DNA from: JBJXHG01 sp046160865
Lineage (GTDB): Bacteria; Planctomycetota; UBA1135; GCA-002686595
Assembly (NCBI GenBank): GCA_046160865.1
Contig: JBJXHG010000024.1
Location: forward strand, 1 to 32,658
DNA length: 32,658 bases
Reading direction: 5' to 3'
The position numbers and the translations under genes were made by a program. The notes below the pieces were generated by a model. That model was given only the letters and a program-made list of their open reading frames with translations. It was not told the origin of the DNA and did not search any database. Shown here piece by piece: positions 14,545 to 22,100 of this stretch. The stretch's first letter is position 1, and every line of letters begins with the position of its first letter.

Positions 14545-15621
14545 CTATCCGCCGCTGCGCGACGTCAGGCTCGCCTTCACGTGCACGTCGAACGGACCGA
14601 TGGGAGCTGTGCCCTCGATCATGACGGGAAAGCCGCGCTCACGATCGACCCACACGGTGATGTCGCCGTGCAAGCCGAAGAGCGCCTCGAAGCGGGGACT
14701 GGCCTTCTCGCCCGGCCCGTTTCCGACCGCGAGCTCTGGACCGATGAGGACGCGCACGCAATCGAACTTGCCCGCGGGAGTTTCGATCTTGCGCGTGCCG
14801 CGGCGTGTGAGCTTCACGTTCCACAGCTCGTCGTGGTTCACGAGAGAGATCTTCGTCGAGTCGGAAGTACCGCGCACGAATCCGCGCGCGAAGTACAGCG
14901 CGCTGAGGATGTCGAGGGCATCCGGCGGAACCTCCACGTACGTGCGTTCGCGCCACACGCGGTGCTCGGGCCGATCGCAGTCGTCGCAGTGGGAGGGCTT
15001 GCTCCAAGGCAGCACACCGTCGGTGAAATGCGCGCGATCCTTGCAGCCCTTGCAGTGGCGATCCTTCCTGTACTCGAGCTTCCAGGGACCGTCGAACTCG
15101 CCGATGCGGAGCTCGCGCGTCGAGCTGCGGGAACCGCGCAAGGCCTCGCGGTAGTCGATGCGCGGCTTGCTGCCCTCGAACCAGCGCACCGAGATCGAAT
15201 GATCCACCTTGCGGCCGAGGTAGACCCCCCGAGCGGAGCCTCCAATCGATGCGATCAGTTCAGGACGCTCCACGAACGTGGCCGCGGCGTCCTCGGCCGC
15301 GACCTTGTGCTCGGGCTCCTGCACGCACGTCAAGGTCACGCTGCCCACGTCGAGCCCGCGCACCGGGCCGAGGGTCACTTCGAGGTTGAAGCGCAGCGTC
15401 TCGTCGCGCGGCAACCACTCGCGCGGCGTGTGCTGAGGCGTCTCGGGACCGGCGGCGCCACTGGACACGGCTCCCGACTGCGATCGCGCGCTGCCCGCTC
15501 CCACGTGCGCGAGCGCAGCGAATATCAGTAGCCAGCGGACCGCGCGCCCTGACGAGACCTTCCGCGGAGCGATCGGCTGCGACGAGTGCGATTCGCGCGT
15601 GTGTCGACGGAGGAGTACCAC
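14545..15621 (-). CDS. Secreted DUF3108 family protein with two Cys/His clusters
   Basis: 358 aa. A basic N-terminal tail and a hydrophobic segment (about 29-43) form a signal peptide or anchor. The DUF3108 pattern is seen in DETLRFNLEVTLGPVRGLDV, the middle DILSALYFARGF and the C-terminal TPAGKFDCVRVLIGP...ITVWVDRERGFPVMIEG. The family is thought to be periplasmic with an envelope role, but its biochemical function is not established. Unusually, the middle carries HCKGCKDRAHF and HCDDCDRPEH, a pair of CxxC motifs with neighbouring histidines that look metal-binding. The start is GTG at 15621; the long N-terminal stretch before the hydrophobic segment leaves the start uncertain. It is a single gene between a convergent sigma gene and a repeat-rich intergenic region. 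Confidence 0.75.
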   Translation of the reverse strand: MVLLRRHTRESHSSQPIAPRKVSSGRAVRWLLIFAALAHVGAGSARSQSGAVSSGAAGPETPQHTPREWLPRDETLRFNLEVTLGPVRGLDVGSVTLTCVQEPEHKVAAEDAAATFVERPELIASIGGSARGVYLGRKVDHSISVRWFEGSKPRIDYREALRGSRSSTRELRIGEFDGPWKLEYRKDRHCKGCKDRAHFTDGVLPWSKPSHCDDCDRPEHRVWRERTYVEVPPDALDILSALYFARGFVRGTSDSTKISLVNHDELWNVKLTRRGTRKIETPAGKFDCVRVLIGPELAVGNGPGEKASPRFEALFGLHGDITVWVDRERGFPVMIEGTAPIGPFDVHVKASLTSRSGG

Positions 15622-15727
15622 TGAGCCGGAGCCTAGTTCAACTTCGTGCGCAGGTCGATGGCCGGCCGGTCGACGTCGTGCGTTTGCGCGACATCAGCGA
15701 CCGACGGTACTTCGGCACTCGCCTGCA

Positions 15728-16123
15728 TTCCTTACCACGTCCTGCCGCGATCGGGCCCATTCGTTCGACCGGCGTTGCTGGATCGAAGTCGATCCTGGCT
15801 GGCGGAGCAGGAGTTCTGCGTTCGCCTCCGACGCAACGACTTAGAGGCTCTAAGAGCCCGTTTCAGAATGGAGCGTGCCGTCGCAGGCCGCTCCGAACCG
15901 GGCTCGCGGCGTTGCGCCTCCTCCGAGTATTGCTCGGCGAGTACGCATCGTCGGTATCCCCATCGAAGCGCGCCGCTGGCGCGCTTCGATGCGCTGCGCG
16001 CACCAGGGCTTACCCGTCTTGCTCGCCTCGATTCGTCGCAGCCTTCGCCGGGCGGCTCATTCTGAAAGGCGCTCTTACTCCGAGCGAGCTCGCACGACGT
16101 CGCGACGGACGTGGTGCGTGCGG
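15728..16123. repeat. F2 long inverted-repeat element, copy b, split by a MITE-like insertion
   Basis: The left arm (TTACCACGTCC, GGCGTTGCTGGATCGAAG, TCGATCCT) matches the F2 left-arm pattern. The right arm resumes after 16077 with CTCCGAGCGAGCTCGCACGA, then CGACGGACGTGGTG. The two arms belong together only if 15853-16075 is removed as a later insertion. No gene is seen in the whole 15622-16304 intergenic region. Confidence 0.5.
15853..16075. mobile_element. MITE-like element with ~20-bp terminal inverted repeats and flanking TA
   Basis: The left end AGAGCCCGTTTCAGAATG and the inverted right end AGAGCGCCTTTCAGAATG differ at two positions. Both ends are flanked by TA (15851-15852 and 16076-16077), as expected of a TA target duplication of mariner/IS630-type transposition. 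The 223-bp interior has no transposase and holds a perfect hairpin (15961-15974 with 15978-15991, 14-bp arms, 3-nt loop). It is non-autonomous; the parent transposase is not in the window. Confidence 0.65.
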
Positions 16124-16304
16124 CTCTCCGCCGAGTCCACCGCGTTGAAGGAGCGGTGCGCGGACTACCGTTCGTCGCGCGCGACTTGCCGTCACGCTGC
16201 CGGCATGATTACCGTCGACGCACGATCCAGTAACTCAGGTGTGGATCACGGACGACCTACTGCGACGCGCCGCCGCGGCGCTCGAGCGATCGGAGAACCG
16301 ACTG

Positions 16305-17867
16305 ATGCTCCAGGCCCATCAAGTAGCGACAACGGGTGCGGTGCTGTCCCTGTGTATCGCATGTGCACAGACGCACTCCGCGCATTCGTCCGACGGGACC
16401 GTGACGCCGGGATTCAACCACCGGATCCCCGAGAAGATCATGACGCCCGACACGGTCGAGACACGCATCGGGACGCTCCGGTTCGTCGACTGCGTGCCGA
16501 CCGAAGAAACCACGCGCACCGTCTACGATCACCTCGACTTCCTGCGCGGCGTCGAAGTCTTCCTCAACTTCATCCCGGCGACATCGATGGAGGGCATCCG
16601 CCTCGGCGCCGTCGAGCGCGGCGCGACCCAGTGCAATCAGGCGCTGATCTTCGATCAGCTGATGGATTCCAACCCGCTGTTCCTCACTGGCAATACGGAC
16701 ACGGTGTATTGCGTGGTGTTCCTCGATCTCGAAACCGACGGGCCGACGGTCGTCGAAATCCCGCCCGGCTGCGGCCCCGGCACAGTAGACGATGCGTTCT
16801 TCCGTTTCGTGATCGACCTGGGTGGGCCAGGACCGGATCAGGGCCAAGGCGGCAAGTACCTCATCCTGCCCCCGGACTTCAAAGACGAGAGGCCAAAGGA
16901 CAAACAGGACGGCGGCGAATACTTCGTGGCGCAATCCACCTCGTATGTGAACTGCGTTCTGTTGCGCGGCTTCTTGGTCGACGGCAAGCCCGATGCGGCG
17001 GTGAAGCTGTTCAAGGCGGGCCTCGAGGTCTATCCGCTGAGCAAGTCAGCGAATCCGCCGCGGATGGAGTTCATCCCGTGCTCGAAGGTGCCGTTCAATA
17101 CGGTTCACGCGAACAACTTCGAGTTCTACGAGGAGCTCGACCACGTGATCCAGAAAGAGCCGATTGGTTTTCTCGATCCAGAGCTGTACGGCCTCGCGGC
17201 GAGCATCGGTCTCGTGAAGGGGGGGAAGTTCGCGCCCGACGCGCACATGAAAAGCATCCTGACCGACGCTGTGGCCGTGGGCAATGCGACGGCCCGCGCG
17301 ATCAGTTTTCGAGACCGCGACCAGCGCAGCACTCTCTATCCGAACAGCCAATGGCAGAGTCTTTCCGCCGTGACCGACTACCAATGGATCGACAAAGAGG
17401 GAGTAGGCGCTCGCAACCTGGATGCGCGCACGAAGTTCTTCTACAGCTACACCGTGAACACCCCGGCGATGATGGCCAAGCTCGTGGGCCGGGGATCGCA
17501 ATATGCGCTGAGCTTTGCCGACAGTGCCGGCGAACCGTTCGACGGCGCGCAGAATTACAGGCTCAACGTGCCCGCAAGCGTTCCCGCCAAGGATTTCTGG
17601 TCCGTGGTGATCTACGACCCGCAAACGCGCTCCGAGCTACAAACGAGCCAGCCGTTCCCCAGTCGGAACAACAAGCGCGACGAGCTCATCACGAATGCCG
17701 ACGGCTCGGTCGACCTCTATTTCGGCCCAAGAGCTCCTGAAGGAAAGGAAGCCAACTGGATCGCGACCGTGCCCAAGAAAGGCTGGTTCGCGATCTTGCG
17801 CCTGTACGGCCCGCTCGATCCGTGGTTCGACAAGACCTGGAAGCCGGGTGAGTTCGAACGACGATAG
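16305..17867 (+). CDS. DUF1254/DUF1214 domain secreted protein
   Basis: 520 aa with an N-terminal hydrophobic segment ending LSLCIACAQ, a signal peptide or atypical lipoprotein signal. The N-terminal half matches DUF1254 (DFLRGVEVFLNFIP; NTDTVYCVVFLDLETDGPTV; EIPPGCGPG). The C-terminal part matches DUF1214 (FWSVVIYDPQTRSELQ; NADGSVDLYFGP; GWFAILRLYGPLDPWFDKTW). The family is widespread and exported, but no activity is established. ATG 16305 with GGAGA 8-9 nt upstream is chosen over the in-frame GTG at 16239, because the former gives a clean signal peptide. It is convergent with the transhydrogenase gene across a strong hairpin. Confidence 0.85.
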   Translation: MLQAHQVATTGAVLSLCIACAQTHSAHSSDGTVTPGFNHRIPEKIMTPDTVETRIGTLRFVDCVPTEETTRTVYDHLDFLRGVEVFLNFIPATSMEGIRLGAVERGATQCNQALIFDQLMDSNPLFLTGNTDTVYCVVFLDLETDGPTVVEIPPGCGPGTVDDAFFRFVIDLGGPGPDQGQGGKYLILPPDFKDERPKDKQDGGEYFVAQSTSYVNCVLLRGFLVDGKPDAAVKLFKAGLEVYPLSKSANPPRMEFIPCSKVPFNTVHANNFEFYEELDHVIQKEPIGFLDPELYGLAASIGLVKGGKFAPDAHMKSILTDAVAVGNATARAISFRDRDQRSTLYPNSQWQSLSAVTDYQWIDKEGVGARNLDARTKFFYSYTVNTPAMMAKLVGRGSQYALSFADSAGEPFDGAQNYRLNVPASVPAKDFWSVVIYDPQTRSELQTSQPFPSRNNKRDELITNADGSVDLYFGPRAPEGKEANWIATVPKKGWFAILRLYGPLDPWFDKTWKPGEFERR

Positions 17868-17875
17868 TGCACTCC

Positions 17876-17903
17876 GCGCGCGACGCGTTCTTGCGTCGCG
17901 CGC
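17876..17903. terminator. Bidirectional terminator hairpin, 11-bp perfect stem
   Basis: GCGCGCGACGC pairs perfectly with GCGTCGCGCGC around a 6-nt loop (GTTCTT). It lies in the 41-bp gap between convergent stop codons at 17867 and 17909. There is no long T-tract, but the stem strength and position make a terminator likely. Confidence 0.6.
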
Positions 17904-17908
17904 AGGCG

Positions 17909-19342
17909 CTACCACTCACTCGCGGGCATGCCGTTTGGTCTGTCGCGCGCGAGCTGCGCGCGGTAAGTGGCCGCTTTGTACAGCTCCGAGAGCGTCGGCA
18001 CGTTGAAGCAGGCCGCATTGAGCTCCGCCGCGCCGCCGCCGCAGATCATCGTCATCAATCCGATGTGGACGAGCTCCGTCGCGAGCTCGCCGAGCACATG
18101 GACTCCGAGCAGCTTCATGTCTGCACGACGGAACAAGAGCTTCAGGAAGCCCTGGCGATCTCCGATGATCGTGCCGCGCGAGTTCTGCGCGTAGCGCGCG
18201 CGTCCGGCGATGTAGTCCTCGCCGCGCTCGCGCAGCTGTTCCTCGGTGGCGCCGGCGCAACTCGCTTCGGGAATGGTGTAGATGCCGCTCGGCAAGAGCG
18301 CCGAGATCTCGCGCTTGTACGGCATGTCGAACGCCAGGCACACGGCCAGGCGCGCTTGCTCCATGCTGGTCGAGGCGAGTGAGGGAAAGCCGATGACGTC
18401 GCCGACTGCGTGGATGTGCGGGACCGACGTGCGGAACGCTTCGTCGACCGCGAGCAAACCGCGCTCGCCCGCGGCGAGTCCGGCCTTGTCGAGCGCGAGC
18501 GCGTCGACGTTGCTGCGGCGTCCGGCAGCGACGAGGACGGAGTCGACGGTCAGGTGCGCGGTGGAGGAGAGCTCGAGCGTGATGTCGCCGTCCGGCGGCG
18601 CCGCGCACGCGAGCACGCGCTCTTTCCAGTGGAAGCGGATGCCATTCGCGGCCATGGCATCGGCGAGCGCGCGCGAGAGCTCGGCATCCAGGAAGGGCAG
18701 CAGCACGTCGCGACCGTCGACGAGGTGCACCTCTGCACCCAGCGCCGCGAAGGTGCAGGCATACTCGGCACCGATCACGCCCGCGCCGATCACCGCGAGG
18801 CGCCGCGGAAGCGTGCCGAGCGCCAGGATCTCGTCGGAGTCGTAGACGCGTGCGTGCTCGAACGGGAACTCGGCGGGACGCGAGGGTGACGAGCCGGTTG
18901 CGATCACGATCTTCTCGCCGCGCACGTGAGCGTGTACGACGTCGTTGCTCAGCACTTCGACGGTGTGCGGGTCGGCGAAGCGGGCCGTGCCCGCGAAGCG
19001 CTTCACGCGCAGCTCGTCGAGCATGCCGCCGAGTCGCTCGCGCTCGGTTTCCGCCACCGAGCGCTCGTGCCGCAGCAAGTCACCGACGCTCGCGGCATGG
19101 CGCAGCGCGACGTCGACCTGAAGTCCGCGCGCGCGCACGCCGGCGAGCGTGAGCGCCGTCTCGCGCAGCGTCTTGCTCGGCAGCGTGCCCGTGTTGACGA
19201 GTGCGCCGCCGATGTGCGTGCCGCGTTCGATGAGAGCGACCGACTTGCCGAGCAGCGCCCCGGCGATCGCGGCATGCACCCCCGCTGGTCCGGCTCCCAG
19301 GACGACCAGGTCGAAAGGGGTGGCGGCGTGCATGCGCGGCAT
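17909..19342 (-). CDS. sthA: Si-specific NAD(P)+ transhydrogenase (soluble pyridine nucleotide transhydrogenase)
   Basis: A 477-aa cytoplasmic flavoprotein of the class-I disulfide reductase fold that balances NADPH and NADH. Visible are the FAD motif GAGPAG near residue 16, the region NTGTLPSKTLRE, a central NAD(P)-binding GAGVIGAEYA, the second FAD motif HAVGDVIGFPSLASTSMEQA and the C-terminal dimerisation domain. The CxxxxC redox disulfide of lipoamide dehydrogenase or mercuric reductase is missing (GGALVNTGTLPSK), which is the feature that separates SthA. ATG 19342 is chosen; ATG 19333 is possible. A small hairpin lies just upstream. It is a single gene. Confidence 0.85.
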   Translation of the reverse strand: MPRMHAATPFDLVVLGAGPAGVHAAIAGALLGKSVALIERGTHIGGALVNTGTLPSKTLRETALTLAGVRARGLQVDVALRHAASVGDLLRHERSVAETERERLGGMLDELRVKRFAGTARFADPHTVEVLSNDVVHAHVRGEKIVIATGSSPSRPAEFPFEHARVYDSDEILALGTLPRRLAVIGAGVIGAEYACTFAALGAEVHLVDGRDVLLPFLDAELSRALADAMAANGIRFHWKERVLACAAPPDGDITLELSSTAHLTVDSVLVAAGRRSNVDALALDKAGLAAGERGLLAVDEAFRTSVPHIHAVGDVIGFPSLASTSMEQARLAVCLAFDMPYKREISALLPSGIYTIPEASCAGATEEQLRERGEDYIAGRARYAQNSRGTIIGDRQGFLKLLFRRADMKLLGVHVLGELATELVHIGLMTMICGGGAAELNAACFNVPTLSELYKAATYRAQLARDRPNGMPASEW

Positions 19343-19352
19343 CGTCTCATTT

Positions 19353-19372
19353 CGCTTTGGTGCACGAAAGCG
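19353..19372 (-). promoter_or_regulatory. Short inverted repeat just upstream of the transhydrogenase start
   Basis: CGCTTT (19353-19358) and AAAGCG (19367-19372) flank an 8-nt centre, 10 bp before the ATG at 19342. It could be an operator half-site pair or a 5'-UTR hairpin covering the ribosome-binding region. There is no further evidence. Confidence 0.25.
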
Positions 19373-19464
19373 ACGGGCGGGGATGCGTCGTGCTCGCCGC
19401 GGACTGCGACGGCGCGTTGCATTCTGAAACAAGCTCGCGGTCAGCGGCGCACCAGACTGCATCT

Positions 19465-19631
19465 CGCACCAGATCTCACTGCTGCGGTCACGCCAACTCG
19501 CTCGGAGCGGCGACGCCGCATCGGAATCGATGCTCGCGGACGTTTCGGGTCACCTGCGATCGATCTCGGTGCGACGCCTTGCTCCGAACGCGCCGGCGCA
19601 AACTCGCGACGGGCGTGGTGAGCGCTGCGGG
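19465..19631. repeat. F2 long inverted-repeat element, copy c
   Basis: The left arm (ATCTCACTGC, CCAACTCGCTCGGAGCGGCG, CATCGGAATCGAT) pairs imperfectly with the right arm (ATCGATCTCGGTGCGACGCC, TTGCTCCGAACGCG, GACGGGCGTGGTGAG). It fills most of the 460-bp gap between the divergent transhydrogenase and small lipoprotein genes. No gene is seen in the remainder. Confidence 0.55.
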
Positions 19632-19802
19632 TGAGCGATGACGCACGCGCAGCGAGGCTGGACTGCGCGAGGCTCGACGGGCAAGATTCGCGCATTCTCA
19701 TCGTTGCGCAGGGCTGCATGCGTGGGGCGGGGAGAAGGCCCGCCGCGCTTTCGAAGCTCGACCTGCTGCTCCACCCGTTTTTCCGCAGCGACATCGCTCC
19801 CC

Positions 19803-20003
19803 ATGAATACAAAACACTTGTTCCTCGCCGCGCTGGCGTTGCTCCCGCTCGGATGCCGGTCGACATCGGAAGCTTCCGTGCCCTGCACGTGCGGTCAACC
19901 GACGACCAACCTCGAAGGTTGCGCGCACTCGAAGTGCGTAGCGGGCGAGACCAATACGGACAATCCAAGCTGCGTGTGCGGGACGCTCCAGCTCAAGAAC
20001 TGA
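19803..20003 (+). CDS. Small cysteine-rich putative lipoprotein
   Basis: 66 aa, no recognised family. MNTKHLFLAALALLPLGC is a lipoprotein-type signal, although the residue at -3 is proline, so lipidation is not certain. The mature part has six cysteines in three pairs: CTCG, CAHSKC and CVCG. Such paired Cys motifs suggest metal binding or disulfides in the periplasm. The stop TGA leads directly into the GAGGA ribosome-binding site of the next gene, indicating a two-gene operon. The upstream region contains an F2 repeat, so the promoter is likely in the 170 bp between that repeat and the start. Confidence 0.65.
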   Translation: MNTKHLFLAALALLPLGCRSTSEASVPCTCGQPTTNLEGCAHSKCVAGETNTDNPSCVCGTLQLKN

Positions 20004-20012
20004 GGAATGATC

Positions 20013-21008
20013 ATGCACACGACAACGGAGAAGTTGGTTGCCACGTTGCTGCTGCTCGTGGGACTCGCCGCACCGCTCCAGGCTGCGGAGCACATCAAGC
20101 TGAAGAACGGAACGGTCCTCTCGGGCCGGGCCACTGCCTACGACTCGCAGAAGAAGTCGCTCACCTTCCGCACCGACAGCGGAGAAGTGCAGAACTACAC
20201 GCTCGATCAGCTCGACGAGCAGTCTGTGTACTACGTGAACGCCAGCTTGGTCGCGAAGGACAGCGGCAAGGGCCAGCTCCAGCTCGCGAACCTTGCGCGC
20301 GACATCGGGCTCTACGCGCACGCGGCGCGACGCTACGGGTACGCGGAGAAGGCCGACCCGACGTTGAAGTCGCAAGTCGAGCAGGAGCGCGTCCTGCTGC
20401 GTTCGCAGGCGGCGGACTACTGCATGAAGAACGCGCGCGACGCTGTGGGCAAGAACGACATCAAGGGCGCCGAAAAGTGGCTCACGCTCCTGATCGAGAA
20501 ACTGCCGAATGAGCCTCAGGCCGACGAGGCGGCGGCGCTGTTGGAGAAGCACTACGCGAAGGAGCGCGACGCGCGCGACGACGCGCTGGAGCGCGATCTC
20601 TCTGCGCAGCTGGAGCAGGATCTGAAGAAGGGCAAGCAGCACTACGACCGCATGATCACGCGCACGAAGGACGGACTGACCGCCAAGAACAGCGGCAAGT
20701 CAGCCAGCCTTTGGAAGAGCGCGATCGACGACGGTCAGGTCGTGCTGAAGGAGCTCGACAGGCTCGCCAAGAAGTATCCGAGCGACCCCAAGGTGCAGGA
20801 CGGCGTGCCCAAGTACCGCAAGCTCACCATCGACCAGATGGTCGACGCCCACCTGCATCTCGCCAGCAACTACACCATCAAGTCATCCCTCAACAAGGCG
20901 TTGGAGGAGACCAACGCAGCGCTGGCGCTCGATCCAGAGAACGCACAGGCCGTGGCGCAGCGCGCCCGCATCGAGCAAGCCGCGTCCGAAGGATTCGATC
21001 TGTTCTGA
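20013..21008 (+). CDS. Secreted protein with N-terminal SH3-like and C-terminal helical/TPR-like region
   Basis: 331 aa. It has a clear Sec signal peptide (LVATLLLLVGLAAPLQA-AEH). A small beta-rich domain follows (IKLKNGTVLSGRATAY...SLTFRTDSGEV), similar to short SH3-like modules of secreted planctomycete proteins. The rest is charged and helical, with TPR-like stretches and a final unit (NKALEETNAALALDPENAQA) that is a convincing TPR helix pair. No catalytic motif is recognised. ATG 20013 is chosen because GAGGA at 20002-20006 is 6 nt upstream; ATG 20007 would be too close. It is co-transcribed with the small Cys-rich lipoprotein. An F1 hairpin element starts within about 10 bp of the stop. 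Confidence 0.7.
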   Translation: MHTTTEKLVATLLLLVGLAAPLQAAEHIKLKNGTVLSGRATAYDSQKKSLTFRTDSGEVQNYTLDQLDEQSVYYVNASLVAKDSGKGQLQLANLARDIGLYAHAARRYGYAEKADPTLKSQVEQERVLLRSQAADYCMKNARDAVGKNDIKGAEKWLTLLIEKLPNEPQADEAAALLEKHYAKERDARDDALERDLSAQLEQDLKKGKQHYDRMITRTKDGLTAKNSGKSASLWKSAIDDGQVVLKELDRLAKKYPSDPKVQDGVPKYRKLTIDQMVDAHLHLASNYTIKSSLNKALEETNAALALDPENAQAVAQRARIEQAASEGFDLF

Positions 21009-21015
21009 GCGACGA

Positions 21016-21144
21016 CCAGCGCGTGGTGAGAGTGCTTCGAGCGCGAGCCCCGTCCGTTCGTATCGGCCCTGTGCATCGAGCAACGCCGTGCCGGCGCGAA
21101 CGGACCACTTTCGCGCTTGAAGCACTTTCACCACGGACTGCTAG
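21016..21144. repeat. F1 long inverted-repeat element, copy B
   Basis: GCGTGGTGAGAGTGCTTCGA at the left is mirrored by TTGAAGCACTTTCACCACGG at the right, ending in CTGCTAG. The inner arms CCGTCCGTTCG and CGAACGGACC also pair. This copy is shorter than the others and lacks the GAATC...GATTC centre. It lies between convergent genes (stops at 21008 and 21188), where its hairpin could act in termination. Confidence 0.75.
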
Positions 21145-21187
21145 CCCGCGCCGCGTTCGATCCCGTGCCGCCGAATGCCGACGCGCG

Positions 21188-22081
21188 TCAGTCCTCTGAC
21201 GGTGTCCAGCGCTCGTCCGGATCGTAGCTCTGGATGAGGAGCGCAGCGCGCGCAGTGTCCGTGCCGAGGTCGCACTGGAACACGATGCCTTGTTGATTCA
21301 CGACGAAGCTCATCACGCCTGAGTTGCCGTAGGTCGCCGGCCACGCCAGCACGCCGAATCCGCCGCTGAGCCGCCCCTGAGCGTCGACGTACTTGCGCTC
21401 ACCTCCCGGTGCGTTCCGTCCTTGCGCGGTCAGCAAGCGATAGAAGTAGCCGTGGTAGGGGGTCGCAGCGCCGGTGCGATAGCCGTCTTCGCACGCATCC
21501 GCCACGAGTGGGCCGAGCGGGCTCGGCGTCTCGCCCGGTGCGATCGGCCAGTACAAGCCGTCGCGCCGGCCCGCGCTGCTCAAGACGCGCTGCGCGAACG
21601 GACCAGGCTTCCCGCCGTCGCTCTGCGCCGCGTACTCGCGCTGTGCTTCGACGAGCGCGCGCAGAGTCTCGATCGTCGAGAGCTCGTTGCGTCCGATGCG
21701 TCGATTGAGGACCTCTTCGCGCCCGGCCTCGACGTCGAAGCGCCACGCACCTGCCTCGCGCACGAGCGGGATCGGGAACTCCCAGCCCTCGTTGCCGAAC
21801 CGAGCGATCTTGCTGTCCTCGCTCAGATCTTCGAATGCGAGCTTCTCGCGCGCGAGCGCCGTGACGAGCGCGAAGTCTCGGGCGTCCGCCACGTCGTCGC
21901 CCGAGCGCAAGAGGGCGAAGCCGCCGTCGCCGAGGAGTTCGTCGGCCGCGTCGCGGTCTTCCGCGGCGGCGAGCAGTCGGTGGACCGCATCTTCGGGCGT
22001 CGCGAAGGTCGCGGCGCGCGGCGCGGCGCAGCCGACGAGATGAAGTCCGAGGACGAGTACCGGAATCGTGATGGTCTTCAT
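21188..22081 (-). CDS. DUF2950 family lipoprotein
   Basis: 297 aa. The signal ends in a good lipobox (HLVGC), so it is probably lipid-anchored in the envelope. Family features are FATPEDAVHRLLAAAEDRD near the mature N-terminus, IGRNELSTIETLRALVEAQR with EYA in the middle, YWPIAPGETPSPLGPLVA, and the C-terminal YHGYFYRLLTAQG...GGFGVLAWPATYGNSGVMSF. No enzymatic function is established. DUF2950 genes are typically found next to DUF3300 genes, as here: the DUF3300 stop is 19 bp upstream. ATG 22081 is chosen because it gives the lipoprotein signal; GGAG lies 11 nt upstream. Confidence 0.85.
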   Translation of the reverse strand: MKTITIPVLVLGLHLVGCAAPRAATFATPEDAVHRLLAAAEDRDAADELLGDGGFALLRSGDDVADARDFALVTALAREKLAFEDLSEDSKIARFGNEGWEFPIPLVREAGAWRFDVEAGREEVLNRRIGRNELSTIETLRALVEAQREYAAQSDGGKPGPFAQRVLSSAGRRDGLYWPIAPGETPSPLGPLVADACEDGYRTGAATPYHGYFYRLLTAQGRNAPGGERKYVDAQGRLSGGFGVLAWPATYGNSGVMSFVVNQQGIVFQCDLGTDTARAALLIQSYDPDERWTPSED

Positions 22082-22100
22082 GGCGAAGTTTCTCCGTGGA

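Noticed and set aside
15622..16304. Arg-rich reading frames in the gap before the DUF1254 gene
   Set aside because: They run through F2 and MITE-like repeats on several frames with no recognisable product or start signals.
17909..19342. Dihydrolipoamide dehydrogenase or mercuric reductase
   Set aside because: The redox-active CxxxxC motif is replaced by ALVNTGTLPSK, and no 2-oxoacid dehydrogenase or mer genes are adjacent; the transhydrogenase call fits better.
19420..19441. Second copy of the MITE terminal repeat (CATTCTGAAACAAGCTC)
   Set aside because: It resembles one end of the 15853-16075 element, but no partner end or TA pair is found and the match is short, so chance is not excluded.
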